The notes under the pieces were generated by a model. That model worked only from the letters and a program-made list of their open reading frames with translations. It did not search any database and had not been told where the DNA came from. Both the position numbers and the translations under genes were made by a program. From NCBI RefSeq assembly GCF_003634825.1, contig NZ_RBXD01000001.1, forward strand, positions 1,448,501 to 1,512,500: a DNA stretch of 64,000 nt, given 5' to 3'. Of the stretch, positions 28,256-37,458 are shown piece by piece; the first letter of the stretch is position 1, and each line of letters opens with the position of its first letter. The DNA comes from Flavobacterium sp. 123 (lineage in GTDB: Bacteria > Bacteroidota > Bacteroidia > Flavobacteriales > Flavobacteriaceae).

Positions 28256-30976
28256 ATGAATAGAATATTATTTTTTGCGCTACTTGTATTTTCATTTTCG
28301 ACGGTTAATGCTCAAAATGCATCGCTATGGAAAAGAATTAATCAAGGCGGAATATCACTTTCGGATCGGGTGAATGCTAAACCAGATTTAGCAGGGCAAT
28401 TAGTATTTGAATTGGATGAAATGGCGATGAGTCAATCTTTACAGTTAGCTAATGGGAAAACAGCAAAAGAGAGTCAAGTTCAAATTGCAATTCCAAACGC
28501 TAAAGGTATTCTTGAAACATTTTTGGTTTGGGAATCATCGAATTTTGCCCCTGAATTACAAACAAAATTTCCTGAAATTAGAGCTTACGCTGGAACTGGA
28601 ATAACAGATCGTAATGCAACCATACATTTTAGTTTTTCGCCAAAAGGAATTCAAACTATGATTTTGAGAGGAGATAGTGAGTCTGAATTTATAGAGCGTT
28701 ATGCTAAAAGCAAGTCGGTTTATGTGCTTTTTAATTCTAAATCCAGAAAAAAAGGGAATCTTTCTTTCGCTTGTAAAACGGAAGATGTTGCTCTTAATAA
28801 ACAATTGTATAAAAAAACAAGTAAAATAATTTCCAATACAGCTGTTTTTAAAACAGTGCGATTGGCTTTGTCATGTACAGGAGAGTATACTGCTTTTCAT
28901 GGAGGCACTGTGAATGGTGCATTGACAGCGATGAATGCAACGATGACAAGGGTAAATGGAATTTTTAATAAGGATTTAGCAATTCATTTGAATCTTGTTG
29001 CTACTAATGCAGATATAATTTTTACAGATGCTGCTACTGATCCATATTCAGATGAAGCTGTGGGATTAGCTACTGTTACAGGTTGTACTGGTGATTGTCC
29101 AGGAACTTGGAATAAAGAAGTGCAGAGTACGATAACAACTGTAATAGGAGAAGCGAATTATGATATAGGGCATTTATTTGCGGCTACTGGCGGAGGTGGT
29201 GATGCTGGTTGTATAGGTTGTATTTGTGATGCATTAACAGCTACAAATTCAACACCATCCTATCAACTTGGAAAAGGGAGTGCTTATACTTCGCCTTCAG
29301 ATGGTATTTCCGAAGGAGATACTTTTGATATTGATTTTGTTGCTCATGAAATGGGGCATCAATTGGGTGCAAATCACACCTATTCCTACGATATTGAAGG
29401 AACAGGAGTAAGCGTTGAGCCAGGAAGTGGATCTTCTATTATGGGGTATGCTGGAATAACAGATTATAATGTTCAAAGTAATTCAGACGATTATTTTACC
29501 TATGTAAGCATTAAGCAAATACAAGATAATCTTGCAACAAAAAGTATTCTTGCTAGTACATCATTAACAGGACAAACGCCAACAGTTAATGCTGGTTTAG
29601 ATTATACCATTCCAAAAGGGACGGCATTTGTTTTAACAGGAACTGGATCTGATCCTAATGGAAATACTCTTACGTATTGTTGGGAGCAAAATGATACTGC
29701 GCTAACAGAATCTGGTGCAAATAGTATTGCTTTTCCAACAAAAGTTGACGGACCACTTTTTCGGTCATTGAAGCCAACGAGTTCTCCTGTTCGGTACATG
29801 CCAGCTCTAAATAGTGTTTTGATCAATAAATTATCTACAACTTGGGAATCTGTTTCTGATGTAGCACGAACACTTCATTTTACTCTGACCGCCAGAGACA
29901 ATGCTGCTCAGGGTTTTGCACAAACGAATACCGATACTAAGATTGTAACAGTGAGTGGTACAATAGGTCCGTTTGCAGTAACTTCTCAAAATGTGGCAGA
30001 TTCTAGTTGGCCTTTAGGAAGTAGTCAAACTATTACTTGGAGTGTTAATGGTACGAATACCTTGCCAGGTTCTAGCAATGTGAATATCAAATTATCCACG
30101 GATGGAGGGTTAACTTTCCCAACATCTTTAGCTACTAATACTCCCAATGATGGCAGTGAAACAATTACGGCTCCAGGTGTAGCAAAAGAAAATTGTAGAA
30201 TTTTAATTGAACCAACAGCTAATATATATTATGCTATAAATAGTGAGCCTTTTGCCATAGGATATGCTGTTACATCAACTTGTAACACGTACAATTTTGC
30301 AGCTCCATTTGCTATAGTTGATTCTCAGTCATACACCGCAAAAACAATTACAGTACCGGCTTCTGCGGGAGTAATTTCGGATGTGAATGTAGCAGTAGAT
30401 TTTACACATACTTATTTGTCTGATGTACAAATTGAGGTAATTAACCCACAAGGTACAACGGTAAAATTATTCGAAAGAAGTTGCAACCAATCTGGTAGTT
30501 TAATATTGAATTATGATGATTTAGGAGTTGCGTTAGCTTGTGGAGCGACTACTGCGCAAACGGTATCTCCATTTGAGCCTTTGAATGTATTTAACGGCCT
30601 TAATCCTCAAGGGAATTGGCAATTTAGAGTTAGAGATGCTTATGTTAGCGATACAGGAACTTTGAATTCAGCAGCTATAACTATTTGTACTAAATCATAC
30701 ACTACGCTGGCAGCGCCGAGTTTCGATATCGGTAATTTTGTTGTGTATCCAAATCCAAATAAAGGTAATTTTAACATCCAATTTACGAGTACGGCTATGT
30801 CTGGAGTGAAAGTATTGGTGCATGATTTATTAGGCAGAAAAATCTACGAAAACAAATTTTCGAATGGAGTAAATTTCAATGAAAATATTCAGTTGAAAAA
30901 TGTGCGAACAGGGATTTATCTTCTTACAGTTATTGATGGCGATAGAAAAGAAGTTAAAAAACTAGTTATTGAATAG
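28256..30976 (+). CDS. Secreted reprolysin-like metallopeptidase with P-domain and T9SS sorting domain
   Basis: This is a 906-residue secreted zinc protease. The signal peptide ends near TVNAQ (residue 20). A propeptide of about 180 residues precedes the metzincin catalytic domain. The zinc motif is HEMGHQLGANH with His364, Glu365, His368 and His374, and SIMGYAG about 30 residues on is the Met-turn. Fibronectin/PKD-like regions follow, then a proprotein-convertase P-domain (roughly 690-810, with FTHTYLSDVQIEVINPQG). The chain ends with a type A T9SS sorting domain that begins FVVYPNPNKGNF and ends KKLVIE. It would digest extracellular protein. It has its own promoter and terminator. Confidence 0.93.
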   Translation: MNRILFFALLVFSFSTVNAQNASLWKRINQGGISLSDRVNAKPDLAGQLVFELDEMAMSQSLQLANGKTAKESQVQIAIPNAKGILETFLVWESSNFAPELQTKFPEIRAYAGTGITDRNATIHFSFSPKGIQTMILRGDSESEFIERYAKSKSVYVLFNSKSRKKGNLSFACKTEDVALNKQLYKKTSKIISNTAVFKTVRLALSCTGEYTAFHGGTVNGALTAMNATMTRVNGIFNKDLAIHLNLVATNADIIFTDAATDPYSDEAVGLATVTGCTGDCPGTWNKEVQSTITTVIGEANYDIGHLFAATGGGGDAGCIGCICDALTATNSTPSYQLGKGSAYTSPSDGISEGDTFDIDFVAHEMGHQLGANHTYSYDIEGTGVSVEPGSGSSIMGYAGITDYNVQSNSDDYFTYVSIKQIQDNLATKSILASTSLTGQTPTVNAGLDYTIPKGTAFVLTGTGSDPNGNTLTYCWEQNDTALTESGANSIAFPTKVDGPLFRSLKPTSSPVRYMPALNSVLINKLSTTWESVSDVARTLHFTLTARDNAAQGFAQTNTDTKIVTVSGTIGPFAVTSQNVADSSWPLGSSQTITWSVNGTNTLPGSSNVNIKLSTDGGLTFPTSLATNTPNDGSETITAPGVAKENCRILIEPTANIYYAINSEPFAIGYAVTSTCNTYNFAAPFAIVDSQSYTAKTITVPASAGVISDVNVAVDFTHTYLSDVQIEVINPQGTTVKLFERSCNQSGSLILNYDDLGVALACGATTAQTVSPFEPLNVFNGLNPQGNWQFRVRDAYVSDTGTLNSAAITICTKSYTTLAAPSFDIGNFVVYPNPNKGNFNIQFTSTAMSGVKVLVHDLLGRKIYENKFSNGVNFNENIQLKNVRTGIYLLTVIDGDRKEVKKLVIE

Positions 30977-31004
30977 GCTTGTATAAAATAAAAATTATAG
31001 TATT

Positions 31005-31036
31005 AAAAAAGGGAAGCAATTGCGCTTCCCTTTTTA
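31005..31036. terminator. Bidirectional terminator between the metallopeptidase gene and pth
   Basis: GGGAAGC pairs with GCTTCCC around a 6-base loop, with an A run in front and a T run after it, so it can end transcription from both sides. The pth stop lies at its edge. Confidence 0.85.
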
Positions 31037-31708
31037 TTTTCCATTGTAGGATGTCATGGTGTTCTCTAATCCAGCTGTTCCAAAGGATTTGATGATTTCG
31101 GAAGCTAATTCTAGTCGTTCAGGAAGTGCTGTTTTTTCTGTGTCATCCCAATCGCCTAAAACATAGTCTATTTGTTTTCCTTTTTTGAATTCGTCGCTGA
31201 TTCCAAATCTAAAACGAGTGTATTGTTGTGTGTTCAGAATCAAATTAATGTTTTTGAGTCCGTTATGTCCTCCGTCGCTTCCTTTAGGCTTGATGCGGAT
31301 GGTTCCAAAAGAAAGATTTAAATCGTCAGTAATAACCATAATGTTTTCAAGCGGAATCTTTGCTGCCGTCATCCAGTATTGAACTGCTTTACCGCTGAGG
31401 TTCATGTAGGTATTTGGTTTTAAAAGCAAAAAGGTTCTTCCTTTAAACTTGTATTCAGCGAGAGATCCTAGCTTTACGGTTTCGAAAGTAAGGCCTTCTT
31501 TTTTGGCTAAAAAATCTAAAATTTTAAAACCTATATTGTGTCGTGTATTTACGTATTCGGCGCCAATGTTGCCTAGTCCAACAATTAAAAATTTAGTACT
31601 CACGCTTTTCATATTGTTTTTTTGGTGTTCGTGAACTTCCGGTTTTATATAATCTGTTTTGTCTGCTGTTTTTGTAGATAGAAACCGTTTTGTTATCCAT
31701 TTTATCAT
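31034..31708 (-). CDS. pth: Peptidyl-tRNA hydrolase
   Basis: Pth releases stalled peptidyl-tRNAs by cleaving the ester bond. ATG 31708 (MIKWITKRFLSTK) is chosen; it keeps the basic N-terminal extension of about 35 residues common in Flavobacteria before the domain starts at KFLIVGLGNIG. The protein has 224 residues. NTRHNIGF contains the catalytic His, DDLNLSFG the Asp, and KPNTYMNLSG, GSDGGHNGLKNI and FRFGI are the other family motifs. It is downstream of rplY and prs in the same direction, but an RNA-like element and a terminator intervene. Confidence 0.95.
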   Translation of the reverse strand: MIKWITKRFLSTKTADKTDYIKPEVHEHQKNNMKSVSTKFLIVGLGNIGAEYVNTRHNIGFKILDFLAKKEGLTFETVKLGSLAEYKFKGRTFLLLKPNTYMNLSGKAVQYWMTAAKIPLENIMVITDDLNLSFGTIRIKPKGSDGGHNGLKNINLILNTQQYTRFRFGISDEFKKGKQIDYVLGDWDDTEKTALPERLELASEIIKSFGTAGLENTMTSYNGK

Positions 31709-31868
31709 GTTGCAAAAATAAACTAATAGCAATTATTAGAGCGAAACCGTTTCGTTTTTTTTGAAATTTTTAAACCATAAAAGAAATTTAAGTTCATTTA
31801 AGACTGGAAAAGTTGGAATTGCAGGATGGTTTTGGAAAATCGTTATGAAAAACTAAAATCATTCTAGT

Positions 31869-31955
31869 TAGCCCTGATGGTAGTGGCATCCTTTTATGCT
31901 GATCCCGACATTTCGGGATGGCATGAAAGATAGAACGGACAGCGGGAGGAGTGTT
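31869..31955 (+). ncRNA. Structured intergenic RNA, Flavo-1-like (copy 1)
   Basis: The element starts TAGCCCTGATGG and ends AACGGACAGCGGGA. A nested hairpin lies between: ATC-CTTT pairs with AAAG-AT, ATGC with GCAT, and ATCCCGA with TCGGGAT around a CATT loop. A second copy with the same conserved ends but a different hairpin is on the minus strand at 46018-46118. Conserved ends around a covarying stem indicate a structured RNA. The pattern matches what I remember of Flavo-1, but that was not checked. It lies antisense between pth and rplY. Confidence 0.55.
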
Positions 31956-31996
31956 GTTATGAAAACAAATAGTGTGCTTCTAAAAAAGTATAAAGC

Positions 31997-32029
31997 AAAA
32001 AAAAGCACCAGTTGTGTAACTGATGCTTT
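31997..32029 (-). terminator. Terminator of rplY
   Basis: On the minus strand GCATCAGTT pairs with AACTGGTGC around ACAC, followed by eight Ts. It lies about 20 bases after the rplY stop. Confidence 0.88.
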
Positions 32030-32048
32030 CTTGAATGATTGAAAAAAA

Positions 32049-32660
32049 TTATTTTTTCTTTCCTTTTGCAGGAGCTTTTGCTGCTTTTGCTGCTTCTTGA
32101 GCTGCTTTCATAGCTGCACGAGAAATTCTTACTTGACAAACAACAGTGTTGTCTGGGTGCATTAATTTGTATTTGTCAGAAACAAGTTTCGTAACGTACA
32201 ATTTGTTACCCATTTCAAGTGGAGTAATGTCAGCTTCAACAAAATCAGGAAGATTTGCTGGTAAAGCTTTTACTTTTAATTTACGAGTGTTCAAACGTAA
32301 AACACCACCTGCAAGAACACCTTTAGATGTTCCAACGATTTGTACAGGAACTTCCATAGTGATTTCTTTGTCATCAAATAATTGAAAGAAGTCAATATGT
32401 AAAATCTTGTCAGATACAGGGTGAACCTGGATATCTTGTAAAATGGCATTGAATGATTTTCCGTTTCCAAGATCAATCACAACTGTGTGTGCGTTTGGAG
32501 TGTAAACCAAGTTTTTGAAAGCCATAACTTCTGCTGAGAAATGAACTGCCTGATTTCCTCCGTATAATACGCAAGGAACCAATCCAGCATTACGTAAGGC
32601 TTTAGTTGCTACTTTACCCACGCTTTCTCTTTCTGATCCTTTAATTGTAATCGATTTCAT
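32049..32660 (-). CDS. rplY: 50S ribosomal protein L25/general stress protein Ctc
   Basis: L25 binds 5S rRNA in the large subunit. The 203-residue protein is the long Ctc (TL5) form. It has an N-terminal L25 domain ([34 protein letters not shown]) and the C-terminal beta domain with [18 protein letters not shown], then a Lys/Ala-rich tail ([12 protein letters not shown]). It follows prs by 89 bases in the same direction, the common prs-rplY-pth order. Confidence 0.95.
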   Translation of the reverse strand: MKSITIKGSERESVGKVATKALRNAGLVPCVLYGGNQAVHFSAEVMAFKNLVYTPNAHTVVIDLGNGKSFNAILQDIQVHPVSDKILHIDFFQLFDDKEITMEVPVQIVGTSKGVLAGGVLRLNTRKLKVKALPANLPDFVEADITPLEMGNKLYVTKLVSDKYKLMHPDNTVVCQVRISRAAMKAAQEAAKAAKAPAKGKKK

Positions 32661-32749
32661 TGTAAAAAAATATAGTTATTAATAATATTACTTGTTTGGC
32701 CTTTAGCTTTTGGCTCTCGGCATGATTTTATAACTTTAAGACTTGAGTC

Positions 32750-33691
32750 TTACATTATAAATTTTCCACTAATGGAATTGTTGTGGTGCACCATGTGCAT
32801 AACTTCAGCAAAAAGAGGCGCACAACTCAACACTCTTATTTTGTTCGATTTTTTCTTCAACGGAATAGAATCTGTAACTATCAATTCTAATAATTGAGAT
32901 TTTTCTATTTTTTCGTAAGCTTCACCTGATAAGATGGCGTGAGTACAAATTGCTCTTACGCTCAAAGCTCCTTTTTCCATCATTAAATCAGCTGCTTTTG
33001 CTAATGTTCCTCCAGTATCGATCATGTCGTCTACTAAAATTACATTTCTGCCTTTTACTTCACCAATCAATTCCATGGTGTCAATGACATTAGCTGCTTT
33101 TCTTTGTTTGTAACAGATAACTACATCTGATTCCAAAAATTTAGAATATGCATACGCTCTTTTTGAACCTCCCATGTCTGGAGAAGCAATGGTTAAATTG
33201 TCCAAACCTAAACTTTCTACATAAGGTAAAAAGATGGTAGATGCAAAAAGATGATCTACTGGTTTTTCGAAGAAACCTTGTATTTGATCTGCGTGAAGAT
33301 CCATAGTCATGACTCTGGTTGCTCCAGCAGCATCTAATAAATTAGCTACTAATTTAGCTCCTATTGGAACTCTTGGTTTGTCTTTTCTATCTTGTCTTGC
33401 CCAACCAAAATAAGGAATTACTGCAGTGATGTGTCTTGCTGAAGCACGTTTTGCTGCATCAATCATCAATAATAATTCCATTAAATTATCTGCTGTCGGG
33501 AAGGTTGAACAAACAATAAAAACACGTAATCCTCTAATAGACTCTTCGTAAGAAGGTTGAAATTCACCATCACTATATTTAGAAGTGGTGATTTTTCCTA
33601 ATGGGATTCCGTACGCTTCTGCGATCTGTTCGGCTAGATATACACTTTGTGAACACGCAAAAATTTTAGCTTCTGGTTCTAGGTGTGACAT
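32750..33691 (-). CDS. prs: Ribose-phosphate pyrophosphokinase
   Basis: Prs makes PRPP from ribose 5-phosphate and ATP, feeding purine, pyrimidine, His, Trp and NAD synthesis. It has 313 residues. Typical motifs are KYSDGEFQPSYEESIRG, IPYFGWARQDRKDKPR, MTMDLHADQIQGFF and the PRPP loop VDDMIDTGGTLAKA. A -7 element TAAATTTG lies about 120 bases upstream on the minus strand (33812-33819), leaving a long leader. Confidence 0.97.
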   Translation of the reverse strand: MSHLEPEAKIFACSQSVYLAEQIAEAYGIPLGKITTSKYSDGEFQPSYEESIRGLRVFIVCSTFPTADNLMELLLMIDAAKRASARHITAVIPYFGWARQDRKDKPRVPIGAKLVANLLDAAGATRVMTMDLHADQIQGFFEKPVDHLFASTIFLPYVESLGLDNLTIASPDMGGSKRAYAYSKFLESDVVICYKQRKAANVIDTMELIGEVKGRNVILVDDMIDTGGTLAKAADLMMEKGALSVRAICTHAILSGEAYEKIEKSQLLELIVTDSIPLKKKSNKIRVLSCAPLFAEVMHMVHHNNSISGKFIM

Positions 33692-33811
33692 TTAATTTGT
33701 TGTTTTTATTCCGTTACGCTTTATGTAATTCGTCTTTGTTGTTTTTTTAAAGTCGAAAATTGTATACGCCTCGGGTGTAGTTAGTTAGTTGTGTGCTGTT
33801 TTAACGAGGTG

Positions 33812-33819
33812 CAAATTTA
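33812..33819 (-). promoter_or_regulatory. Putative -7 element of the prs promoter
   Basis: TAAATTTG on the minus strand. The nearest TTG is too close (11 bases). It implies a leader of about 115 bases for prs. Confidence 0.35.
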
Positions 33820-33885
33820 TAAAATTTATTCAACTCTGAAAGGAAAAATTTAAGTATTTTTAGTGGGACATTTAATATTATTTTT

Positions 33886-33893
33886 TACATTTG
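33886..33893 (+). promoter_or_regulatory. Putative -7 element of the tRNA-Leu promoter
   Basis: TACATTTG, about 88 bases before the mature tRNA. No TTG at the right spacing was seen. Confidence 0.4.
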
Positions 33894-33981
33894 CACCGTG
33901 TTAAAGGAATCGATGGTTGATTTATAAACAATCTCCTCTTTTATTGCGTTGAAATAACTGCTGTTATTTCATGTCTGCTAA

Positions 33982-34061
33982 GCCCGGATGGCGGAATTGG
34001 TAGACGCGCTGGTCTCAAACACCTGTGGGAAACCGTGCCGGTTCGACTCCGGCTCCGGGTA
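33982..34061 (+). tRNA. tRNA-Leu (anticodon CAA)
   Basis: The cloverleaf is complete. The acceptor stem pairs GCCCGGA with TCCGGGT (one G-U), with A as discriminator. The D-arm region contains GGCGGAATTGGTAGACGC, the anticodon CAA sits at 34016-34018 after T33, a class II variable arm follows, and the T-arm is GCCGGTTCGACTCCGGC. The anticodon stem has one T-T mismatch. CCA is not encoded. A terminator follows within 3 bases. Confidence 0.95.
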
Positions 34062-34063
34062 CA

Positions 34064-34092
34064 AAAACCTCTTCGAAAGAAGGGGTTTTTTT
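34064..34092 (+). terminator. Terminator of tRNA-Leu
   Basis: AACCTCTTC pairs with GAAGGGGTT around a GAAA tetraloop, followed by a T run. Confidence 0.9.
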
Positions 34093-34230
34093 GTTTATAC
34101 TATTTTTAATTTCATTTTTCGTTCATTACTAAACTTTTGAAGCTGCTCAATACGCCGATTTGTATATAATTTATAAATAATTTCGACCTAACTCCACTAC
34201 ATTTTTAGATTATTCTAATTTAAAAACATG

Positions 34231-34238
34231 TATATTTG
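34231..34238 (+). promoter_or_regulatory. -7 element of the photolyase operon promoter
   Basis: TATATTTG, about 55 bases before the first start codon of the photolyase operon. No TTG at the right spacing was seen. Confidence 0.45.
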
Positions 34239-34293
34239 TTTAATGTTTTGATTTGAAAATTAAACAAAATAAATAACGCTACATTTTTTATAA

Positions 34294-35772
34294 TTGACTA
34301 ATAAAGCTATAAATATTGTTTGGTTCAAAAGAGATTTGCGATTAACGGATCACGAAGCTTTATTTGCTGCTCAGCAACAAGATATTCCTATTCTGTTGTT
34401 GTATTGTTTTGAGCCTTCAATAATGGCTTATGCAGACTCAGATGATAGGCACTGGCGATTTGTGTATGAATCTTTGCAGGAGCTACAAAAAAGTCTGAAT
34501 AAAGTTTCCGTTACATTACATATTTTTCATCAAGAAGTAGATTTTTTGTTTGAGGAATTATCAAAAAAATACTCCATTCAAAACGTTTATTCTCATCAAG
34601 AAATAGGTAATGCGCTAACATTTGGTAGGGATTTAAAAATTAAAAAAAGTTTCATAGAAAAAAAAATTACTTGGAATGAATTTCAAACGAATGGCATAGT
34701 AAGGAAACTCAAAAGCCGAGATAAATGGGATGAGTTGTGGAACCAAACCATGAACAGTGTTCCAAAATCATTCGACCCCCAACAAGGAATTTTCGCGGAA
34801 TTAAACGCCCCATTTTTTACATCTTTAAAAGGAAAAGATTTGCCAGAAGCAATCACAACAAGGAATAAAAATTTCCAACAAGGTGGTGAATATTGGGCAT
34901 GGCGCTACTTAGATAGTTTTATAAAGGAACGCTATGTGAATTATAGTAAACATATTTCAAAACCTAATTTAAGCAGAAAAGGATGCAGCCGTTTATCTCC
35001 TTATTTAACCTATGGAAATATCAGCATGCGAATGGTTTTTCAATATACAATGCAACATTATGCAAATGCATCAAATAAAAAAGCACTGTCTAATTTTATT
35101 TCGAGATTGCATTGGCATTGCCACTTTATTCAAAAATTTGAAAGTGAATGCCGAATGGAATTTGAAAATGTGAATCGAGCATTTGATGTGCTTTCAAAAC
35201 CAAAAAACGAGTTTTATATTCAAGCATGGCAGGAAGGAAAAACAGGTGTTCCAATTGTAGATGCCTGTATGCGATGTTTAGTAGAAACTGGTTATATCAA
35301 CTTTAGAATGCGTGCCATGATTGTTTCTTTTTTTGTTTTTAACCTCTGGCAAGATTGGCGAGAATTGCATTTTTTAGCACGACAGTTTTTAGATTACGAA
35401 CCCGGTATTCATTATCCACAATTGCAAATGCAAGCGGGTGTTACAGGAATAAATACAATCAGAATTTATAATCCAATTAAAAATTCTGAAGATCATGATG
35501 CGGAAGGGATTTTTATAAAAAAATGGCTGCCAGAACTAACAAATATTCCTGCTCATTTGATTCATGAACCTTGGAAATTAAGTTGGATGGAGCAACAGTT
35601 ATATGCCTGTGAAATTGGGAAAGATTACCCATTTCCGATAGTAGATATTGAAGAAACTAGAAAATACGCAAGCACAATTATTTGGGGTTTCAGAAAAAAA
35701 GATACAGTGAAACAAGAAGGTAAGAGGATTCTAAAAGCACATGTTAACCCTAAAAGAAAAGCAGTAAAATAG
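34294..35772 (+). CDS. Photolyase/cryptochrome family protein
   Basis: This is a 492-residue flavoprotein of the DNA photolyase/cryptochrome superfamily. The start is TTG 34294 ([20 protein letters not shown]); no ATG fits the conserved N-terminus. An alpha/beta antenna domain (about 1-135) is followed by the helical FAD domain. It shows [72 protein letters not shown] and [28 protein letters not shown]. The substrate class (CPD, 6-4 or sensor) is not clear; it is neither the DASH nor the iron-sulfur type, both encoded next to it. It heads a four-gene operon; the following small ORF starts 2 bases after its stop. Confidence 0.9.
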   Translation: MTNKAINIVWFKRDLRLTDHEALFAAQQQDIPILLLYCFEPSIMAYADSDDRHWRFVYESLQELQKSLNKVSVTLHIFHQEVDFLFEELSKKYSIQNVYSHQEIGNALTFGRDLKIKKSFIEKKITWNEFQTNGIVRKLKSRDKWDELWNQTMNSVPKSFDPQQGIFAELNAPFFTSLKGKDLPEAITTRNKNFQQGGEYWAWRYLDSFIKERYVNYSKHISKPNLSRKGCSRLSPYLTYGNISMRMVFQYTMQHYANASNKKALSNFISRLHWHCHFIQKFESECRMEFENVNRAFDVLSKPKNEFYIQAWQEGKTGVPIVDACMRCLVETGYINFRMRAMIVSFFVFNLWQDWRELHFLARQFLDYEPGIHYPQLQMQAGVTGINTIRIYNPIKNSEDHDAEGIFIKKWLPELTNIPAHLIHEPWKLSWMEQQLYACEIGKDYPFPIVDIEETRKYASTIIWGFRKKDTVKQEGKRILKAHVNPKRKAVK

Positions 35773-35773
35773 C

Positions 35774-35914
35774 ATGCGAGCAGTAAAAAAACAAGATTTA
35801 CCAACTAAAATTTGTACGGTTTGCCAACGCCCTTTTTCGTGGAGAAAAAAATGGGAAAAAGTTTGGGAAGAAGTTAAATATTGTAGTGATCGGTGTAGAA
35901 AAGAGAAAAAATGA
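35774..35914 (+). CDS. DUF2256 zinc-ribbon protein
   Basis: This is a 46-residue basic protein of the DUF2256 family. Two cysteine pairs, Cys14-x2-Cys17 and Cys37-x3-Cys41, would bind one zinc. Between them lies the family core [13 protein letters not shown]. It starts 2 bases after the upstream photolyase stop, and its TGA overlaps the ATG of the next gene (ATGA), so all are translationally coupled. DUF2256 genes are often next to photolyase/cryptochrome genes, which supports a real gene; the molecular role is unknown. Confidence 0.88.
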   Translation: MRAVKKQDLPTKICTVCQRPFSWRKKWEKVWEEVKYCSDRCRKEKK

Positions 35915-37458
35915 AAAAAAATAAGAGTAAAACACTGCGACTCATTCTTGGTGATCAACTAAATTATAATCATTCATGGTTTGAAACCGTTGATGATTCG
36001 ATTACGTATGTCATGATGGAAATACGGACGGAGACCGATTATGCAACGCATCATATTCAAAAAATAGTTGGTTTTTTTGCTGCAATGCGTCAATTTCAAA
36101 ATTGGCTACAGCTTAAAAAACATCGTGTCATTTATCTAAAATTAACGGATACTACTAATTTACAATCTTTTGAAAAAAATATAGAAATAATCATCAATTC
36201 TGAAAACTTTGAACGTTTTGAATATCAATTACCAGATGAGTATCGGGTTGATATGATATTGAAAAATTTCTCCGCGCGTTTACTTATTTCTAACACTGTT
36301 GTTGATACAGAACATTTTTTTAGCACTCGAAATGAGTTAGCTGATTTTTTTGAAGGGAAGAAATCATTTTTGATGGAAAGTTTTTATCGTGCAATGCGAA
36401 AAAAACACCACATATTAATGGAAGGGGATAGCCCAATAACAGGGCAATGGAATTATGATGATGACAACAGAAAAAAACTTCCCAAAAATCATAAACCTAC
36501 ACCACCTTTGGTTTTTAATTCAGATGTAACGGATATAGCTAACGAAATTGCTCAAACCAATATAAAAACAATTGGTACAATTGATGCAGAAAATTTTATT
36601 TGGCCCATAAATAGAGAACAATCGTTGGAACTGGTCTCGTTTTTTGTAGCAGAATGTTTGCCATTATTTGGTTCCTATCAAGACGCTATGGCTCCACAGG
36701 AATGGTCAATCTATCATTCAAGAGTGTCCTTTTCTTTAAACACAAAAATGATTTCTCCTTTGGAAGTTATTAGTATGGCAATAGAAGCTTGGCAAAAAAA
36801 ACCGGATGTAATTCAATACAACCAATTAGAAGGTTTTGTACGTCAAATTATAGGATGGAGAGAATACATGCGAGGTATTTATTGGCTAAAAATGCCAGAA
36901 TACAGTAGCTTGAATTATTTTAATCATCAGGAAAAATTACCAGACTGGTTTTGGACTGGCAAAACTAAGATGCATTGTTTGAAGGATACAATCAATCAAT
37001 CTTTAACATTTGCTTATGCGCACCATATTCAACGCTTAATGATTACAGGAAACTTTGCTCTATTGGCAGGAATTCATCCTGACGAAGTGGATGCTTGGTA
37101 TTTAGGAATTTATATCGATGCACTAGATTGGGTAGAAGTGACGAATACTAGAGGAATGAGCCAGTTTGCAGACGGTGGAATCGTGGGTACGAAACCATAT
37201 GTAAGTTCTGCTGCTTATATTGATAAAATGAGTCATTATTGTGGCAGTTGTTTTTATAATAAAGCAAAAAAAGTGGGTGATAAAGCCTGTCCATTTAATA
37301 GTTTATATTGGAATTTTTATGACAAACAGGAAGACAAATTAGCTAAAAATCCACGAATCGGAATGATGTATTCCGTTTGGCGCAAAATGAAACCAGAGGA
37401 TAAAGAAGCGCTTTTACAACAAGCCGATTATTATTTAAAACATATTAATGAATTATGA
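35911..37458 (+). CDS. Iron-sulfur bacterial cryptochrome/(6-4) photolyase (PhrB-like)
   Basis: This is a 515-residue member of the prokaryotic photolyase-related group (FeS-BCP, PF04244-type), which repairs (6-4) photoproducts and binds FAD, a lumazine antenna and a [4Fe-4S] cluster. All four cluster cysteines are present: Cys356 (KMHCLKD), Cys444 and Cys447 (YCGSC) and Cys460 ([10 protein letters not shown]). The intervals equal those I remember for Agrobacterium PhrB (88, 3, 13). Other marks are [10 protein letters not shown] at the N-terminus and [42 protein letters not shown], of which GMSQFADGG is a hallmark. The ATG overlaps the DUF2256 stop, and its own TGA overlaps the next ATG. Confidence 0.93.
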   Translation: MKKNKSKTLRLILGDQLNYNHSWFETVDDSITYVMMEIRTETDYATHHIQKIVGFFAAMRQFQNWLQLKKHRVIYLKLTDTTNLQSFEKNIEIIINSENFERFEYQLPDEYRVDMILKNFSARLLISNTVVDTEHFFSTRNELADFFEGKKSFLMESFYRAMRKKHHILMEGDSPITGQWNYDDDNRKKLPKNHKPTPPLVFNSDVTDIANEIAQTNIKTIGTIDAENFIWPINREQSLELVSFFVAECLPLFGSYQDAMAPQEWSIYHSRVSFSLNTKMISPLEVISMAIEAWQKKPDVIQYNQLEGFVRQIIGWREYMRGIYWLKMPEYSSLNYFNHQEKLPDWFWTGKTKMHCLKDTINQSLTFAYAHHIQRLMITGNFALLAGIHPDEVDAWYLGIYIDALDWVEVTNTRGMSQFADGGIVGTKPYVSSAAYIDKMSHYCGSCFYNKAKKVGDKACPFNSLYWNFYDKQEDKLAKNPRIGMMYSVWRKMKPEDKEALLQQADYYLKHINEL

